A stretch of DNA of 64,000 bases from Anaeromyxobacter terrae (lineage in GTDB: Bacteria > Myxococcota > Myxococcia > Myxococcales > Anaeromyxobacteraceae), in the NCBI RefSeq assembly GCF_022690685.1, contig NZ_JALCYY010000021.1, forward strand, positions 1 to 64,000. The letters are read 5' to 3'. Each line of letters opens with the position of its first letter. Position 1 is the first letter of the stretch. Position numbers and translations under genes: made by a program. This document shows, one piece after another, positions 31,375-41,074 of this stretch. Under the pieces are notes generated by a model that ran no database searches, had not been told where the DNA came from, and worked only from the letters and a program-made list of their open reading frames with translations.

Positions 31375-32913
31375 TCAGCGCGACGAGACGACCGGCCGCG
31401 CCTCGTGCCCCGCGCGGATGCCGGCGTCGCGGGCGCCGCTGTCGAGCTCGCCGAGCATCGCGCGCACCGACTCCGGCATCTGCGCGTGCTGCGCCATGCG
31501 CCGCATCTCGTCGCCGAGGTAGCTGTTCTCGATGAGCAGCTTCAGCACGCGCACCATGAACGACCGCTTCTCCGGAGAGAGCTGGCCGAGGTTCTCGAAC
31601 TTGTGGCGGAAGAAGTGCCCCGTGGCGCGGTGGAGCTCGCGCCCGAGCTCCTCCACCGTGAGGCGGTCCGGCTTCATGACCGGCTCCACGAGGTTGTAGC
31701 GGCGGTAGTCGCGCGTGACGATCCGCGAGTCGAGCTGCGGGGCGAGATCCGCGTAGGGCCAGGGCGTGAGCGCGAGGAAGAACGCCATGTCGGGCGCGTA
31801 CCACTTCGCGAGCTCGACCGTGTTCCGGATGGACTCGACCGTCTCGTCCGGCGTGCCCAGCACGAACGAGGTCTCGCTCACCATCCCGTGCGCGTTGATG
31901 AGCTCGATGGCGCGCCGCGACTCCGCGACGCGGATGTCCTTCTGGTACAGGTCGAGCGTGGACTGGGAGGTGGACTCGACGCCGACGTACACGTGCGAGA
32001 CGCCGGCGCGGACGTACTTCGGGAGGATGGCCTCGTCCCGCAGGATGTCGTCGACGCGCGTCTCCATCAGCAGCTCGACGCCGGTGCGGCGCTCGGCGAG
32101 GAGATCGAGCACCCGCTCCCACCGCTCGCGGCTCGCCGTCGGCGTCTCGTCGGAGAGCATCGCCACCCGCACCCCGTAGGTGTCCCGGAGCAGCTCGAGC
32201 TCCTCGACGAACCGCAGCGGATCGCGCCCGCGCCAGGTGCGGGCCCAGAACTTCTGCTGCGAGCAGAACGAGCAGCGCTGCGCGCACCCGCGGGCCGAGC
32301 TCACGATCGCGAGCTGGCCGCCTGGGCGGGGCCGATACCAGTAGCGCGGCCAGTCGACGAGGTCCCAGGCCCGCGGCAGCGCGTCGAGATCCGGCGCCAG
32401 TCCGCGCGCGGCGTTCGAGACGGGCACCCCGTCGCGCTTCCACGCGAGCCCGGCGATGCGGTCCCAGCCCTCGCCCGCGGCCACCGCCCGGACGAGCTCG
32501 GCGAGGGTCGCCTCGCCCTCGCCCCGCACGACGAAGTCGACGTTCGGATCCCGCAACACGTCCTGCCAGCAGAACGTGGCGTGCACGTTGCCGACGACCG
32601 TCTTCACGGCCGGGTCCCAGCGCTTCGCCGTCTCGCAGATGACGCGCGCGTCCGGCTCCGTCGCGGTGATGGCGGTCGTGCCGACCACGTCGGGGCGGAA
32701 GTCCGCGATGACGCGCGCGATGTCGTCGTGCGTGGCGAAGAGGCTCATCGCGTCGTAGACGAGGACCTCGGCGCCGGCCGCGCGCGCCGCGCCCGCGAGG
32801 TAGACGAACGCCAGCGGGAGCCAGACGCCCGCGGCCTCCACCACGCCGGAGTGGTACGGCGACGTCACGAGCAGGACCCGGGGGCGGCGGGGGGCAATGT
32901 TCGGGATGATCAC
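31375..32913 (-). CDS. B12-binding-domain radical SAM protein, BchE-like
   Basis: The product is 512 aa from GTG 32913 (VIIPNIAPRRPRVLLVTSPY). Residues 10-140 form a cobalamin-binding-like Rossmann domain with YHSGVVEAAGVWLPLAFVYL, close in pattern to the N-terminus of BchE. The radical SAM cluster ligands are Cys210, Cys214 and Cys217 (GCAQRCSFC). HVYVGVES and SFVLGTPDETVESI belong to the barrel. BchE-family proteins modify porphyrins or other substrates by radical chemistry; the substrate here is unknown. It is the last gene of the cytochrome operon, after an 88-bp gap. An upstream ATG (32979) would add an Arg/Ser-rich tail and is less likely. Confidence 0.85.
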   Translation of the reverse strand: MIIPNIAPRRPRVLLVTSPYHSGVVEAAGVWLPLAFVYLAGAARAAGAEVLVYDAMSLFATHDDIARVIADFRPDVVGTTAITATEPDARVICETAKRWDPAVKTVVGNVHATFCWQDVLRDPNVDFVVRGEGEATLAELVRAVAAGEGWDRIAGLAWKRDGVPVSNAARGLAPDLDALPRAWDLVDWPRYWYRPRPGGQLAIVSSARGCAQRCSFCSQQKFWARTWRGRDPLRFVEELELLRDTYGVRVAMLSDETPTASRERWERVLDLLAERRTGVELLMETRVDDILRDEAILPKYVRAGVSHVYVGVESTSQSTLDLYQKDIRVAESRRAIELINAHGMVSETSFVLGTPDETVESIRNTVELAKWYAPDMAFFLALTPWPYADLAPQLDSRIVTRDYRRYNLVEPVMKPDRLTVEELGRELHRATGHFFRHKFENLGQLSPEKRSFMVRVLKLLIENSYLGDEMRRMAQHAQMPESVRAMLGELDSGARDAGIRAGHEARPVVSSR

Positions 32914-33001
32914 GAGCGGCGTCCGTTTCGTGGAGGGGTGGCTGGCGCAAAGGCTTCGTCGCGCGGAGGCGCTGCGCAACGCCTGCGGGGCGGCGCGATC
33001 G

Positions 33002-33517
33002 TCACGGCGCCCGCGCCTCCGCCGCGCCGTGGTGACCCGGCGCGATCGCGTATCCCCTCGGCTCCAGGAACTCGTTCGACACGGTCTCCGCCTTCACGAC
33101 CTTCCACGTCCCGGAGAGGCGGGCGACGTCGTAGGCCATCACCATGTCGGCGACGAACGCAGGGCCGGCGGCGACGCCGGGGCGCAGGGCGCGGTCGTGG
33201 TATCGCCAGCGCTCGCGGGTGCGGACGCGGATCGTCTCCTCGCCGGTGCGCTCCTCGTGCTCGACCGCGAACGACGTGAGCTCGCTCTCGAGCACGAGGC
33301 CCGCCGCCTTCTTGAGGTCGACGAGCGCGTCGACCCTCCGCACCTCCGCCTCGCCCGCCGTGGCGGCGAGCGGAGCGTGGTCCCCGGTGCGGAACGCCGC
33401 GATGAGCGCGTCGTCGTAGGCGCGGACCGCCCTGCCGCCCTCTCCCCCGGGACGGCAGCCCGCGGCCGCGAGGATCGCCGCGAGCGCCGCGGCGGGGCAC
33501 GCGCCGAGCCGCGTCAT
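33002..33517 (-). CDS. Lipoprotein of the cytochrome operon, function unknown
   Basis: The product is 171 aa. The signal MTRLGACPAAALAAILAAAGC has a lipobox ending at Cys21, so it is a lipid-anchored periplasmic or outer membrane protein. The mature part (AVRAYDDALIAAFRTGDHAPL, later RERWRYHDRAL and GTWKVVKAETVSNEF) looks like a small alpha+beta fold of the SnoaL/NTF2-like kind, a tentative impression. The ATG overlaps the ccsA stop (ATGA), so it is coupled to cytochrome c maturation genes. Confidence 0.7.
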   Translation of the reverse strand: MTRLGACPAAALAAILAAAGCRPGGEGGRAVRAYDDALIAAFRTGDHAPLAATAGEAEVRRVDALVDLKKAAGLVLESELTSFAVEHEERTGEETIRVRTRERWRYHDRALRPGVAAGPAFVADMVMAYDVARLSGTWKVVKAETVSNEFLEPRGYAIAPGHHGAAEARAP

Positions 33518-34326
33518 CCGCCCACCAGGTAGGCGTCGTGGATGGTGGGCACGACGATCGCCACGACGTAGACGGTGGTGAGCGCGAACGCCAGGCCGAC
33601 GAAGGTGAGCAGCGCCATGCGGCGGCCGGACCAGCCGTGCAGGACGCGGAAGTGGAGGATGATCCCGAAGACGATCCAGGTGACGAGCGAGCTCGTCTCG
33701 ATGGGATCCCAGCCCCAGTAGCGCCCCCACGACTGGTGGGCCCAGAGCGAGCCCGCGACGATCATCACGCCCAGGAAGAGGAACGAGACGAGCAGGAACT
33801 GGTGCGCGTGGAGGTCGAGGCGCGCCGCGGACGGCAGCCAGCGCAGCGCCTCCGTGCGCCGAGCCTTCACGAGGAACGCGGCGGCGCAGGCCGCGGCGAG
33901 CAGCGCGGTGGCCGCGAACAGCTTCGCGAAGCCCACGTGCAGGACCAGCCAGGACGACCGCAGGATGATGGGCACCTCGGCGCGCACGCCGAACGACGAG
34001 ACCGCCCAGCCCATGCCGAGGAACGCGAGGGGCGCGACGAAGGCCCCGAGGCCGCCGAGCTCCTTCGCCCGGGCGCTCGCCACGAGCAGCACGACGACCA
34101 GCACGAGCACGTTCGCGGAGAGCACCTCGTAGCGCGTGTTGTAGGGGCCGTGGCCCACCGCGATCCACCGAAGCACCACCGCGGCCGCATGCGGGATCGT
34201 CCCGGCGGCGAGGAGCCACCGCCCCGCCGTGCCGGCGCGATCGGCGCGGAAAGCCGCCCACACGAAGTAGCCGACCGTCGCTAGCGCATAGCACGCGGTC
34301 GCCGCCCAGAACGCGATCGTCTCCAT
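33514..34326 (-). CDS. ccsA: Cytochrome c assembly protein CcsA (heme handling)
   Basis: The product is 270 aa with about eight membrane helices. The tryptophan-rich heme-binding motif WGRYWGWDPIETSSLVTW is complete, and conserved histidines occur in VLHVGFAKL, HAHQFLLVS and ILHFRVLHGW. System II CcsA exports heme and, with ResB/CcsB, attaches it to apocytochromes in the periplasm. Its start overlaps the resB stop by one base pattern (ATG 34326). It sits in an operon with multiheme cytochromes that need many ligations. Confidence 0.93.
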   Translation of the reverse strand: METIAFWAATACYALATVGYFVWAAFRADRAGTAGRWLLAAGTIPHAAAVVLRWIAVGHGPYNTRYEVLSANVLVLVVVLLVASARAKELGGLGAFVAPLAFLGMGWAVSSFGVRAEVPIILRSSWLVLHVGFAKLFAATALLAAACAAAFLVKARRTEALRWLPSAARLDLHAHQFLLVSFLFLGVMIVAGSLWAHQSWGRYWGWDPIETSSLVTWIVFGIILHFRVLHGWSGRRMALLTFVGLAFALTTVYVVAIVVPTIHDAYLVGG

Positions 34327-35615
34327 CACGCCCCTCCTCCGCCGTCCCGCTCGCTCCGCCACTCGTCCGCGAGCACGTCCCCGCCGCGCGAGACCCAGAC
34401 CCGCGCCACGTCCCGCCCGCCCTCATGCTCGATCCGGGCCACTCCGGCAGGGAAGACCAGCAGGACGCAGCCCGCGAGCACGACGGCGAACCCGGCGAGC
34501 ACGGCCGGCATCCCCGGGGACCGCTCGTAGGTGAACCCGGCCCAGCGGTCGACCGCGACGAGGCGCGCGGGCGCGAGGCCGAAGGCGAAGGGGGCGCCGA
34601 TCCCGAGCGCCGCCTCGCCGGCCGCGCTCCCCATCCTCACCGAGATCGCCCCGGCCCCGCTGCGATCGTCGAGGCCCCGCTCCGCCTCGAGGACGAAGCG
34701 CATGGGCGCTCCGCCGGGCGCGGCGACCTCCGCGGTCGCGCGGCGCGGGCCGTCGGCGTGCAGGTGGACGCTCCGGATCCCCTGCCCCGCGACGTCGAGG
34801 AGCAGGGCGTAGCCGGTCGGGATCGCCTGGTAGACGTCGACGCCCTCGATGCGCGTCCCCTCGGCACGGTCCAGGTCGAGGACGCGCCCCGGCCCCGCTC
34901 CCGCCCGCAAGAGGACGCGGCTCCGCCGGTCGGGCGCGTAGCCCTCTTGCCGGAGGTAGGGGTCGAACGCGAGGAGCGTCGCCTCGAGCGCGGGCGCGTC
35001 CCGCGGCGCGAGCGGGCCGCGCTCGCGCTGGAAGACCGCGCCGGGGCCGTCGAGACGCGCCGTCTCGCCCTCGGCGAGCTCGAAGTTCGCGCCGTCGTGG
35101 AAGGCCTGCTGCACGCCCACCCCCGCGACGAGGACGAGCAGCCCGACGTGGAGCACCCACCCCGCCCAGAGCGCCGCGGCGTGGCGCCGGAGCACTGGCC
35201 CCTCGCCGCGAAATCCCCGCGCGCGCAGGAAGGCCCTGAGCTGCTCCGCGGGCGCGCCCTCGAGCTCGATCGATCCGACGGGGAGCGCGCCGCGGGCGCG
35301 CGCGGCGATCCGGCTCCGCCTGCCCCACGTGCACGCGAGCGTGCTCGCGAACAGCGCGCCCACGCCGGCGAGGAACGCGAGCGACGAGAACGGGTGATCG
35401 AGGCCGATGGCCTCGGCCCAGGCCGGCGCACCGAGGCCGCTAGCGCGGACCCATGGGAGCCACGCCGCGACTCCGCTCAGCGCGGCGAGGTACACGAGGA
35501 CCGCGCGCGCAAAGGCAGGGGATCGCAGGCGGCGCCAGAGCGGCGCGCCGGGACCGCGGCCCCCGGAGGCCGCCGCTCCGCCCGCGGGCGCGCTAATGAC
35601 CGCCGCCGGTTCCAC
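34326..35615 (-). CDS. resB: ResB-like cytochrome c biogenesis protein
   Basis: The product is 429 aa. It has three membrane helices in the N-terminal 170 residues (FARAVLVYLAALSGVAAWLP, FSSLAFLAGVGALFASTLAC, LWAGWVLHVGLLVLVAGVGV), a large periplasmic domain, and a last helix near 385 (AVLAGFAVVLAGCVLLVFP). This is the ResB/CcsB layout. It partners CcsA in system II cytochrome c maturation. Its start (GTG 35615) lies inside the 3' end of the giant cytochrome gene by 23 bp, so production is coupled. The sequence is diverged from textbook ResB, so the name is by architecture and neighbours. Confidence 0.82.
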   Translation of the reverse strand: MEPAAVISAPAGGAAASGGRGPGAPLWRRLRSPAFARAVLVYLAALSGVAAWLPWVRASGLGAPAWAEAIGLDHPFSSLAFLAGVGALFASTLACTWGRRSRIAARARGALPVGSIELEGAPAEQLRAFLRARGFRGEGPVLRRHAAALWAGWVLHVGLLVLVAGVGVQQAFHDGANFELAEGETARLDGPGAVFQRERGPLAPRDAPALEATLLAFDPYLRQEGYAPDRRSRVLLRAGAGPGRVLDLDRAEGTRIEGVDVYQAIPTGYALLLDVAGQGIRSVHLHADGPRRATAEVAAPGGAPMRFVLEAERGLDDRSGAGAISVRMGSAAGEAALGIGAPFAFGLAPARLVAVDRWAGFTYERSPGMPAVLAGFAVVLAGCVLLVFPAGVARIEHEGGRDVARVWVSRGGDVLADEWRSERDGGGGA

Positions 35616-38600
35616 AGCCGCAGTTGCTCTGACCCCAGGCGGTCGTGTTGCTCGTCGGGTAGCTCTTGATGTACAGGCCGGAGCCGGCCGCAGCCGGCAT
35701 CTGCCGGTACGGCGCCACGTCCGTGGTCTTGTCGCCGTAGGTGGACTGGTCCACCGCCACGAGCAGCCCGGGCCGTGCCGTGCCGTGCGGGATCGCCGCG
35801 TGGCAGTTCCAGCAAGCGACCCGGTGCTTGTCGATGGACCCGTGCTCCGCGAACCGGCTGCTCGTGAAGGCCTGGTTGTGGCAGTTGATGCAGAACGTAC
35901 CGTTCGGCATGCCGCTGGACAGGGTCGCGATCGAGGCGTTCCAGGTGGTGTTCGGCCCCTTCAGGAGGAAGCCGGCCGCCGAGCCGTGGGGCCCCGCCGG
36001 ATCCGTGGTGGTGTCCGAGGCGTGGCAGTCGCTGCAGGTCATGAGGCTCGTGCGCGTCCACGGCGCCTTGATGTTGCCCGTCGCGCCGAGGTTTCCGCCC
36101 GCCGACGCGAGCACCGGGTGGAAGCCGCCCGCCGTCGCGCCGCTGCTCGCGTTGTTCGGGTTGAACTCGCGCGCCTGGTCGGTCTCGTTCCACCCCGGCG
36201 AGCCGCTGGAGGGCGAGATCGGGAGCGCGCCGTAGTACGCCGAGTGGCACTTGAAGCAGAGCGTCGCCTCGACGTCGGTCCCCGAGACGATCACCTTCTT
36301 CGTGAAGCTCGCCGCGGTCGGCGCGGCCCAGCGCGCCGGCAGGGTGGAGAGCTGCGCGCCCCACGCGCCGTGGAGCGAGGGGCCGGCCTGGTTCGTCTGC
36401 GCCGCGTGCAGGCCCGCCTTCGCCTCGTGCGGATCGTGGCAGTCGAGGCAGCTCGCGTGGCGAGGTTTGTTGCCGAGGGCGTTCCCGAACGCCGCGCCGT
36501 TGAGCTCGGCGACCGAGTCGTGCACCCCGTCGGCGCTGGCGGGATGGTTGCTCGTGTGGGTCACCAGCGAGGCGATGTCCTTCCCGGACAGGTTCGCGCC
36601 GGTCGTCGCGTTGCCGTGGCAGTTGTAGCAGACGAGCTCGCCGGCGACGTTCCCGGCCGCCGCCGGGTTCACGTTGCCGGAGAGGAGCGACGGGTAGCCG
36701 GTGCCGTGCACCGCCCCGCTGCCGCCCGCGGACTGCGGGGTCGTGCCCTCGGCGCGCGAGGCGTGGCACTTCGTGCAGTTCCGGTCGAACTTCGACCCGT
36801 CGTGCAGCCCGAACTGCCAGGTCTGGCCGGCGGCCGTGACGTAGTCGTGCGCGGACGCGCCGTAGGCCGCGGCGTCGATCGCGGGGTGGGCCGCGTCCAC
36901 CGGCTTCACGTGGCAGGAGACGCAAAGCCCCGTGTTCGTCGCGGAGTCGAAGTCGGTGCGCGCCGGAGTGCCCGCCGTGACGAGGCCCGCGGCGTCGCGC
37001 GTCACGGCGCGCTTCGCCTGGCTCGAGGCGTCCTTGTGGACGTCGGAGTCGTGCGTCACCGGGCTCGCCCCGGGCGCGTTGTGGACGTGATCGGTGTGGC
37101 ACATGTTCACGCAGGAGCGGCTCGCCGCCGGCACGTTCGAGAGGTTCGCCTGGGCGCCCCACTCCGCGGCGGTCCCCGTGTCCTGGAAGGAGTCGAGCGA
37201 CAGGCCATGCCTCGAGGCGATCCCGCCGGTCGTGCCGGTCACGACGTCCCAGACGGTTCCGTGGCACCCGGCGCAGCTGGCGCCCCCCGAGCTCTCGCCG
37301 GCGCCGAAGCCCTTCTTGTGCGAGTGGCAGCCGGTGCAGGCCTGCGTCGCCGCGCCGGCGTAGTGCGTGTCCGAGTTCCCCGTGCTCCGCCAGCGCGCGA
37401 CGCCGCCCGCCCCCTGCGTCCGCGTGTGGCACACCTGGCACGGACCGTTGAGCTTCGCCGGATCGCTCGAGACGAAGGACGGCCTCCCCGCCGAGCCGGA
37501 GTCGCCGGCCGTCGCGTCGTAGAACGTCACCGCGGCGGGCGCCTGGGCCCCGTTCACCGCCGGTGGCGTGATCTCGTTCGCGACGAGGTACAGGTTCTTG
37601 CCGCCGTGCGGCTGGTGGCAGTCTCGGCACACGGTCGCCCACGAGCCGTACTTGCTGCCGACGACCTGGCTCGTGTGGCTGGGGAGCGCGTGGCAGTCGG
37701 TGCACAGCTGGCTCGAGTTGTCGCGCACGAGCAGGTTGCCGTCGCCGGAGCCGGAGGCGCGGACCGTCACGAACACTGGGGCGGAGCTCACCGTCCCGCT
37801 CGCGTTCGTGGCGCGGGCGCGCAGCGTGTAGGCCCCCTGGGCCAGCGCGAGCGTCTTCTCGTAGACCGCGCCCTTCACGCCGCCGTCGTACTGGGTGTTG
37901 CGATCGGTCGTGAGGTTCAGCGCGGTCCACGTCCCGGAGGCGTCCGTGGCGTACTGGAGGGCGGTCACGTCGGCGACGCCGTTCGCCGTCGGGCTGTGCA
38001 CGAGGACCCGCAGCCGGAACGAGCCGCTCAGGACCCCGCCCCGCGTCGGGTTCACGATGGAGACCATCGGCGCCGTGCTGTTCGCGGTCTTGTCGCCCTC
38101 GGCGATCGCCGACGCGGAGGTGGTGAAGGTGAGCGCGGTGAACCCGCCCGCCGTCGGTCCGTTGTCCGGCGCGGCCACGGCGACGTCCCCCGGCGCGACG
38201 GAGATGGCGAGCCGCTGTCCCGCCGAGGCGCTCGACGCGGCCATCGCCTTCACGGTGAGCACGGCGGTGGTCCCGCCCGCCACCACGACGAGGTCGCCGT
38301 TCGCGCCCCGGGGATAGAAGACCCACCGCGACCTCGACGCGTCCCACGACGACACGGCGAGGACCGCGTCCGAGGCGTCGTGCAGCGTGAGGGCCTGCAC
38401 GTCGCGGCCCGCCAGCGCGACGGGCGCCGTCGCGCCGTTCCCCACCGCGATGGAGGCGAGGGTGATGTTGGCGTTCGCCGAGGCGGTGAGCGACAGGCGC
38501 GCGACCGGCACGGCCGCGCCGCCCGCGACGAGCGGCGCGACGGCCGGGTTGCCGCCGTTCGCGAGCGAGAGGTTGCCGGGGCAGGCCGGGGTGGCGACCG

Positions 38601-41037
38601 CGGGCGTGACCTTCGTGGCGGTCCCGTTCACGCCGTCGGGGTCGCCGTAGGTGACCTGGTAGTAGTAGGTCGCGAGCGCCTGCGCGCCGGTGTCCACGCA
38701 GGTCCTCGGGTTGCCCGTGCCGGCGCCCTGGTTCGCGCAGACGCTCGTCGTGAACGGGCCCGCGGGGGCGGTGCCGCGGCTCACGCCGATGAAGCTGTCG
38801 TTGTCGCCGTCGTCTGAGAAGCCCGCCTTGACCGTGACGCTGTTGCAGGCGTCGGCGACCGCGGAGACGCTGCCGGGCGTGACCGCGCGCGAGAGCGCCG
38901 CGCCGCTCGCCGCGGCGCCGGTCGCGTAGTTCCCCCGCGTGTCGCGCGCGAACGCGGCGAAGTTGTAGGTCGTCCGGGCCGGCCGCGCGAGCGTCTGCGG
39001 CGAGGCGGTCCCGGCGTACACCACGGTGCTCGTGCCGATCGTCGCGCCCGCGGCGTAGGACTGCCCCTCGACGGGCACGTCCGTGATGGCCGAGGTGTTC
39101 TGGAGGATGACGACCTGCTGGAGGTCGGCGTCGGGCGGGTTCGTCCAGGAGAGCGTGATCTGATCGAGCGCGCCGGTGGCGAGGAACCCGGTCACGGCCG
39201 CGGGCGACTGGTTGTCGAGGGTCACCGTCGCGCCCGTCGCGTCCTGGTAGGACTTCGCGTTCGTCGAGACGGCGCCGGTGACCGTCCCGGCGATCGCGTA
39301 CGTCGCGCCCGGGGGAGCGGCCATCGCGGCGTGGGACTTCGGCGTGATGCACACGTAGAGGCTCGTCGCGGTCGGGCCGACCGCGATGGGCGTGACGGCG
39401 ACGTCCACGCTCGTCGCCGCCTCGGAGACCGGCGTCGCCGAGCCGTACTGCGTCCCGCCGCAGGCGCTCGTCCCCATGAGGCGCACCGCGGCGACGCCGC
39501 CCGCGCCGGAGGGGAGCCCGACCGTGACGCCGGTCACCGTGTCGGTGGTCGAGGTCGAGAGCGTGAACGCGTCGAGCAGCGCGTCGGCGGAGCCCGGGGC
39601 GATGGGTCCCACGTTCGGCGTCGCGGCGCCGTCGCCCACCACGGTGATCGCCGCCGGGGTGGCCGGGCCCGCCGTCGCGCCGCTGGCGGAGTAGTTGCCC
39701 GACCCGTCCCGCGCGTACGCGGCGTAGTAGTAGGTCGTCCCGTTCGCGACGGTGGTGTCGGCGTAGGCCGTCCCGGCGCCGGAGAACACGACCGTGCTCG
39801 CGCCCAGGGCGGCGCCGGCCGTGTAGGCCGCGCCCTCGACGGGCACCGCGGTCACCGGCGCGCCCGCCGACCGGAGCACGACGACGCTCGCGAGATCGGC
39901 GTCGGCGGGGTTCGTCCACGAGAGGTCCACCCGGCCGTTGCCGGCCGTCGCCGCGAGTGCGCCCGGGGCGCCCGGCGACCGGTTGTCGATGGTCAGGGTC
40001 GCGCTGGCGCTATCCGAGAGCGTGACCACGTGATCGTTCGCGGAGGCGATGCCGGTCACGGTTCCGGTGACGGCGTAGGACGCGCCCGGGGGCGCCGGCA
40101 TGGCGGCGTGCGTGAGCGGCGTGATCCGCACGCGGTAGGTCGTGGCGGTGGTCGTGACCGGGATGGCGGTCGTCAGCGTGATCGGGAGGGTGTCCGACGC
40201 CGGGTTCACCACCGAGCCGTAGACGGTCGAGCCGGCGGAGTTGGTGATCTCGACCCGCGAGAGCGCCGGCGCGCTGCCCGCCGCGAGCGTGACCGTGAGG
40301 CTGCCGACCGAGTCCGTCCCGTTGTTCGTGGCGAGCGTGAAGGTGTCGAGGTTCGTCGCCGCGGCCCCGGGCGCGAGCGTGGCGCTCGCGGGGTCGGTGC
40401 CGTTCCCGACGGTGGTCGTCCGGAAGGAGGGCGCTCCCGGGAGCGTCACGTACGTGAGGGCGCTCTGCGCGCTCGTCCCGTCGTACTGGCCGAGCTGCTG
40501 GTAGCCGGCCGCCATGGTCCCGAGGTTCGCGACGTACAGGCGGATCGCCACGCGATCGCCAGCGGCGAACGAGGTCGTGGTCGGCGTGCAGGTCCAGCTG
40601 TACTGCGTCATCGTCGTCGCGCTGACCTCTGCCGCCGTCCGGCTCGCCGCGCAGAGCGCGGTGCCCGCCTCCGAGGTCGTGTACCGGAAGAACTCGCAGC
40701 GGACCGTGGTGTTGGCGGCGGCGTTGCTCTCGCGCGCCCAGACGTTGCACGTGGCGGCGGCGCCGAAGCTGTACGCCGCGGCGAGCGGGGGCGAGAGCCA
40801 CGCGAGCTGCGTGCCGCCCGCGGTCGCGGTCCAGTTGATGCGGGTCCCGGCGTTCGTCGTGTTCGTGGTCGCCTGGACGGCGGCCGTCCCCGCGGTGGGG
40901 TTCGCCTCGCGGTAGCCCGCGACGGACGCCGGGTCGTTGCGCAGGTACAGCGTCTGGGCGAGGGCCGCGGCGGGCACGAGGAGCAGCGCCGCGAGCGCGA
41001 GCCGCAGGGGCCCGGTACGGAGGGGTCGCATCTTCAT
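35593..41037 (-). CDS. Giant secreted multiheme c-type cytochrome (14 heme-binding motifs) with Fn3-like repeats
   Basis: The product is 1814 aa. A signal peptide (MKMRPLRTGPLRLALAALLL) precedes about 1080 residues of beta-rich Ser/Thr/Ala domains, including fibronectin III-like units (LSWTNPADADL ... TYYYAAYARD and LSWTNPPDADL ... TYNFAAFARD, near-duplicates). The C-terminal 700 residues (about 1112-1745) hold thirteen CxxCH motifs plus one CxxxCH (CVNMCH, near 1310), each available for covalent heme. The end is CGCGTGGGH. It is likely an outer surface electron conduit to metals or other extracellular acceptors. It overlaps resB and follows the pentaheme gene by 37 bp. Start 41037 begins the signal peptide. 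Confidence 0.9.
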   Translation of the reverse strand: MKMRPLRTGPLRLALAALLLVPAAALAQTLYLRNDPASVAGYREANPTAGTAAVQATTNTTNAGTRINWTATAGGTQLAWLSPPLAAAYSFGAAATCNVWARESNAAANTTVRCEFFRYTTSEAGTALCAASRTAAEVSATTMTQYSWTCTPTTTSFAAGDRVAIRLYVANLGTMAAGYQQLGQYDGTSAQSALTYVTLPGAPSFRTTTVGNGTDPASATLAPGAAATNLDTFTLATNNGTDSVGSLTVTLAAGSAPALSRVEITNSAGSTVYGSVVNPASDTLPITLTTAIPVTTTATTYRVRITPLTHAAMPAPPGASYAVTGTVTGIASANDHVVTLSDSASATLTIDNRSPGAPGALAATAGNGRVDLSWTNPADADLASVVVLRSAGAPVTAVPVEGAAYTAGAALGASTVVFSGAGTAYADTTVANGTTYYYAAYARDGSGNYSASGATAGPATPAAITVVGDGAATPNVGPIAPGSADALLDAFTLSTSTTDTVTGVTVGLPSGAGGVAAVRLMGTSACGGTQYGSATPVSEAATSVDVAVTPIAVGPTATSLYVCITPKSHAAMAAPPGATYAIAGTVTGAVSTNAKSYQDATGATVTLDNQSPAAVTGFLATGALDQITLSWTNPPDADLQQVVILQNTSAITDVPVEGQSYAAGATIGTSTVVYAGTASPQTLARPARTTYNFAAFARDTRGNYATGAAASGAALSRAVTPGSVSAVADACNSVTVKAGFSDDGDNDSFIGVSRGTAPAGPFTTSVCANQGAGTGNPRTCVDTGAQALATYYYQVTYGDPDGVNGTATKVTPAVATPACPGNLSLANGGNPAVAPLVAGGAAVPVARLSLTASANANITLASIAVGNGATAPVALAGRDVQALTLHDASDAVLAVSSWDASRSRWVFYPRGANGDLVVVAGGTTAVLTVKAMAASSASAGQRLAISVAPGDVAVAAPDNGPTAGGFTALTFTTSASAIAEGDKTANSTAPMVSIVNPTRGGVLSGSFRLRVLVHSPTANGVADVTALQYATDASGTWTALNLTTDRNTQYDGGVKGAVYEKTLALAQGAYTLRARATNASGTVSSAPVFVTVRASGSGDGNLLVRDNSSQLCTDCHALPSHTSQVVGSKYGSWATVCRDCHQPHGGKNLYLVANEITPPAVNGAQAPAAVTFYDATAGDSGSAGRPSFVSSDPAKLNGPCQVCHTRTQGAGGVARWRSTGNSDTHYAGAATQACTGCHSHKKGFGAGESSGGASCAGCHGTVWDVVTGTTGGIASRHGLSLDSFQDTGTAAEWGAQANLSNVPAASRSCVNMCHTDHVHNAPGASPVTHDSDVHKDASSQAKRAVTRDAAGLVTAGTPARTDFDSATNTGLCVSCHVKPVDAAHPAIDAAAYGASAHDYVTAAGQTWQFGLHDGSKFDRNCTKCHASRAEGTTPQSAGGSGAVHGTGYPSLLSGNVNPAAAGNVAGELVCYNCHGNATTGANLSGKDIASLVTHTSNHPASADGVHDSVAELNGAAFGNALGNKPRHASCLDCHDPHEAKAGLHAAQTNQAGPSLHGAWGAQLSTLPARWAAPTAASFTKKVIVSGTDVEATLCFKCHSAYYGALPISPSSGSPGWNETDQAREFNPNNASSGATAGGFHPVLASAGGNLGATGNIKAPWTRTSLMTCSDCHASDTTTDPAGPHGSAAGFLLKGPNTTWNASIATLSSGMPNGTFCINCHNQAFTSSRFAEHGSIDKHRVACWNCHAAIPHGTARPGLLVAVDQSTYGDKTTDVAPYRQMPAAAGSGLYIKSYPTSNTTAWGQSNCGCGTGGGH

Positions 41038-41074
41038 GGCTCCGGAGCGGCGGAGGCCGCGAGGCCGCGGCGCG

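Noticed and set aside
31375..32913. Evidence of bacteriochlorophyll synthesis
   Set aside because: Only one BchE-like protein is present, without any other photosynthesis gene; BchE-like radical SAM proteins occur in many non-phototrophs.
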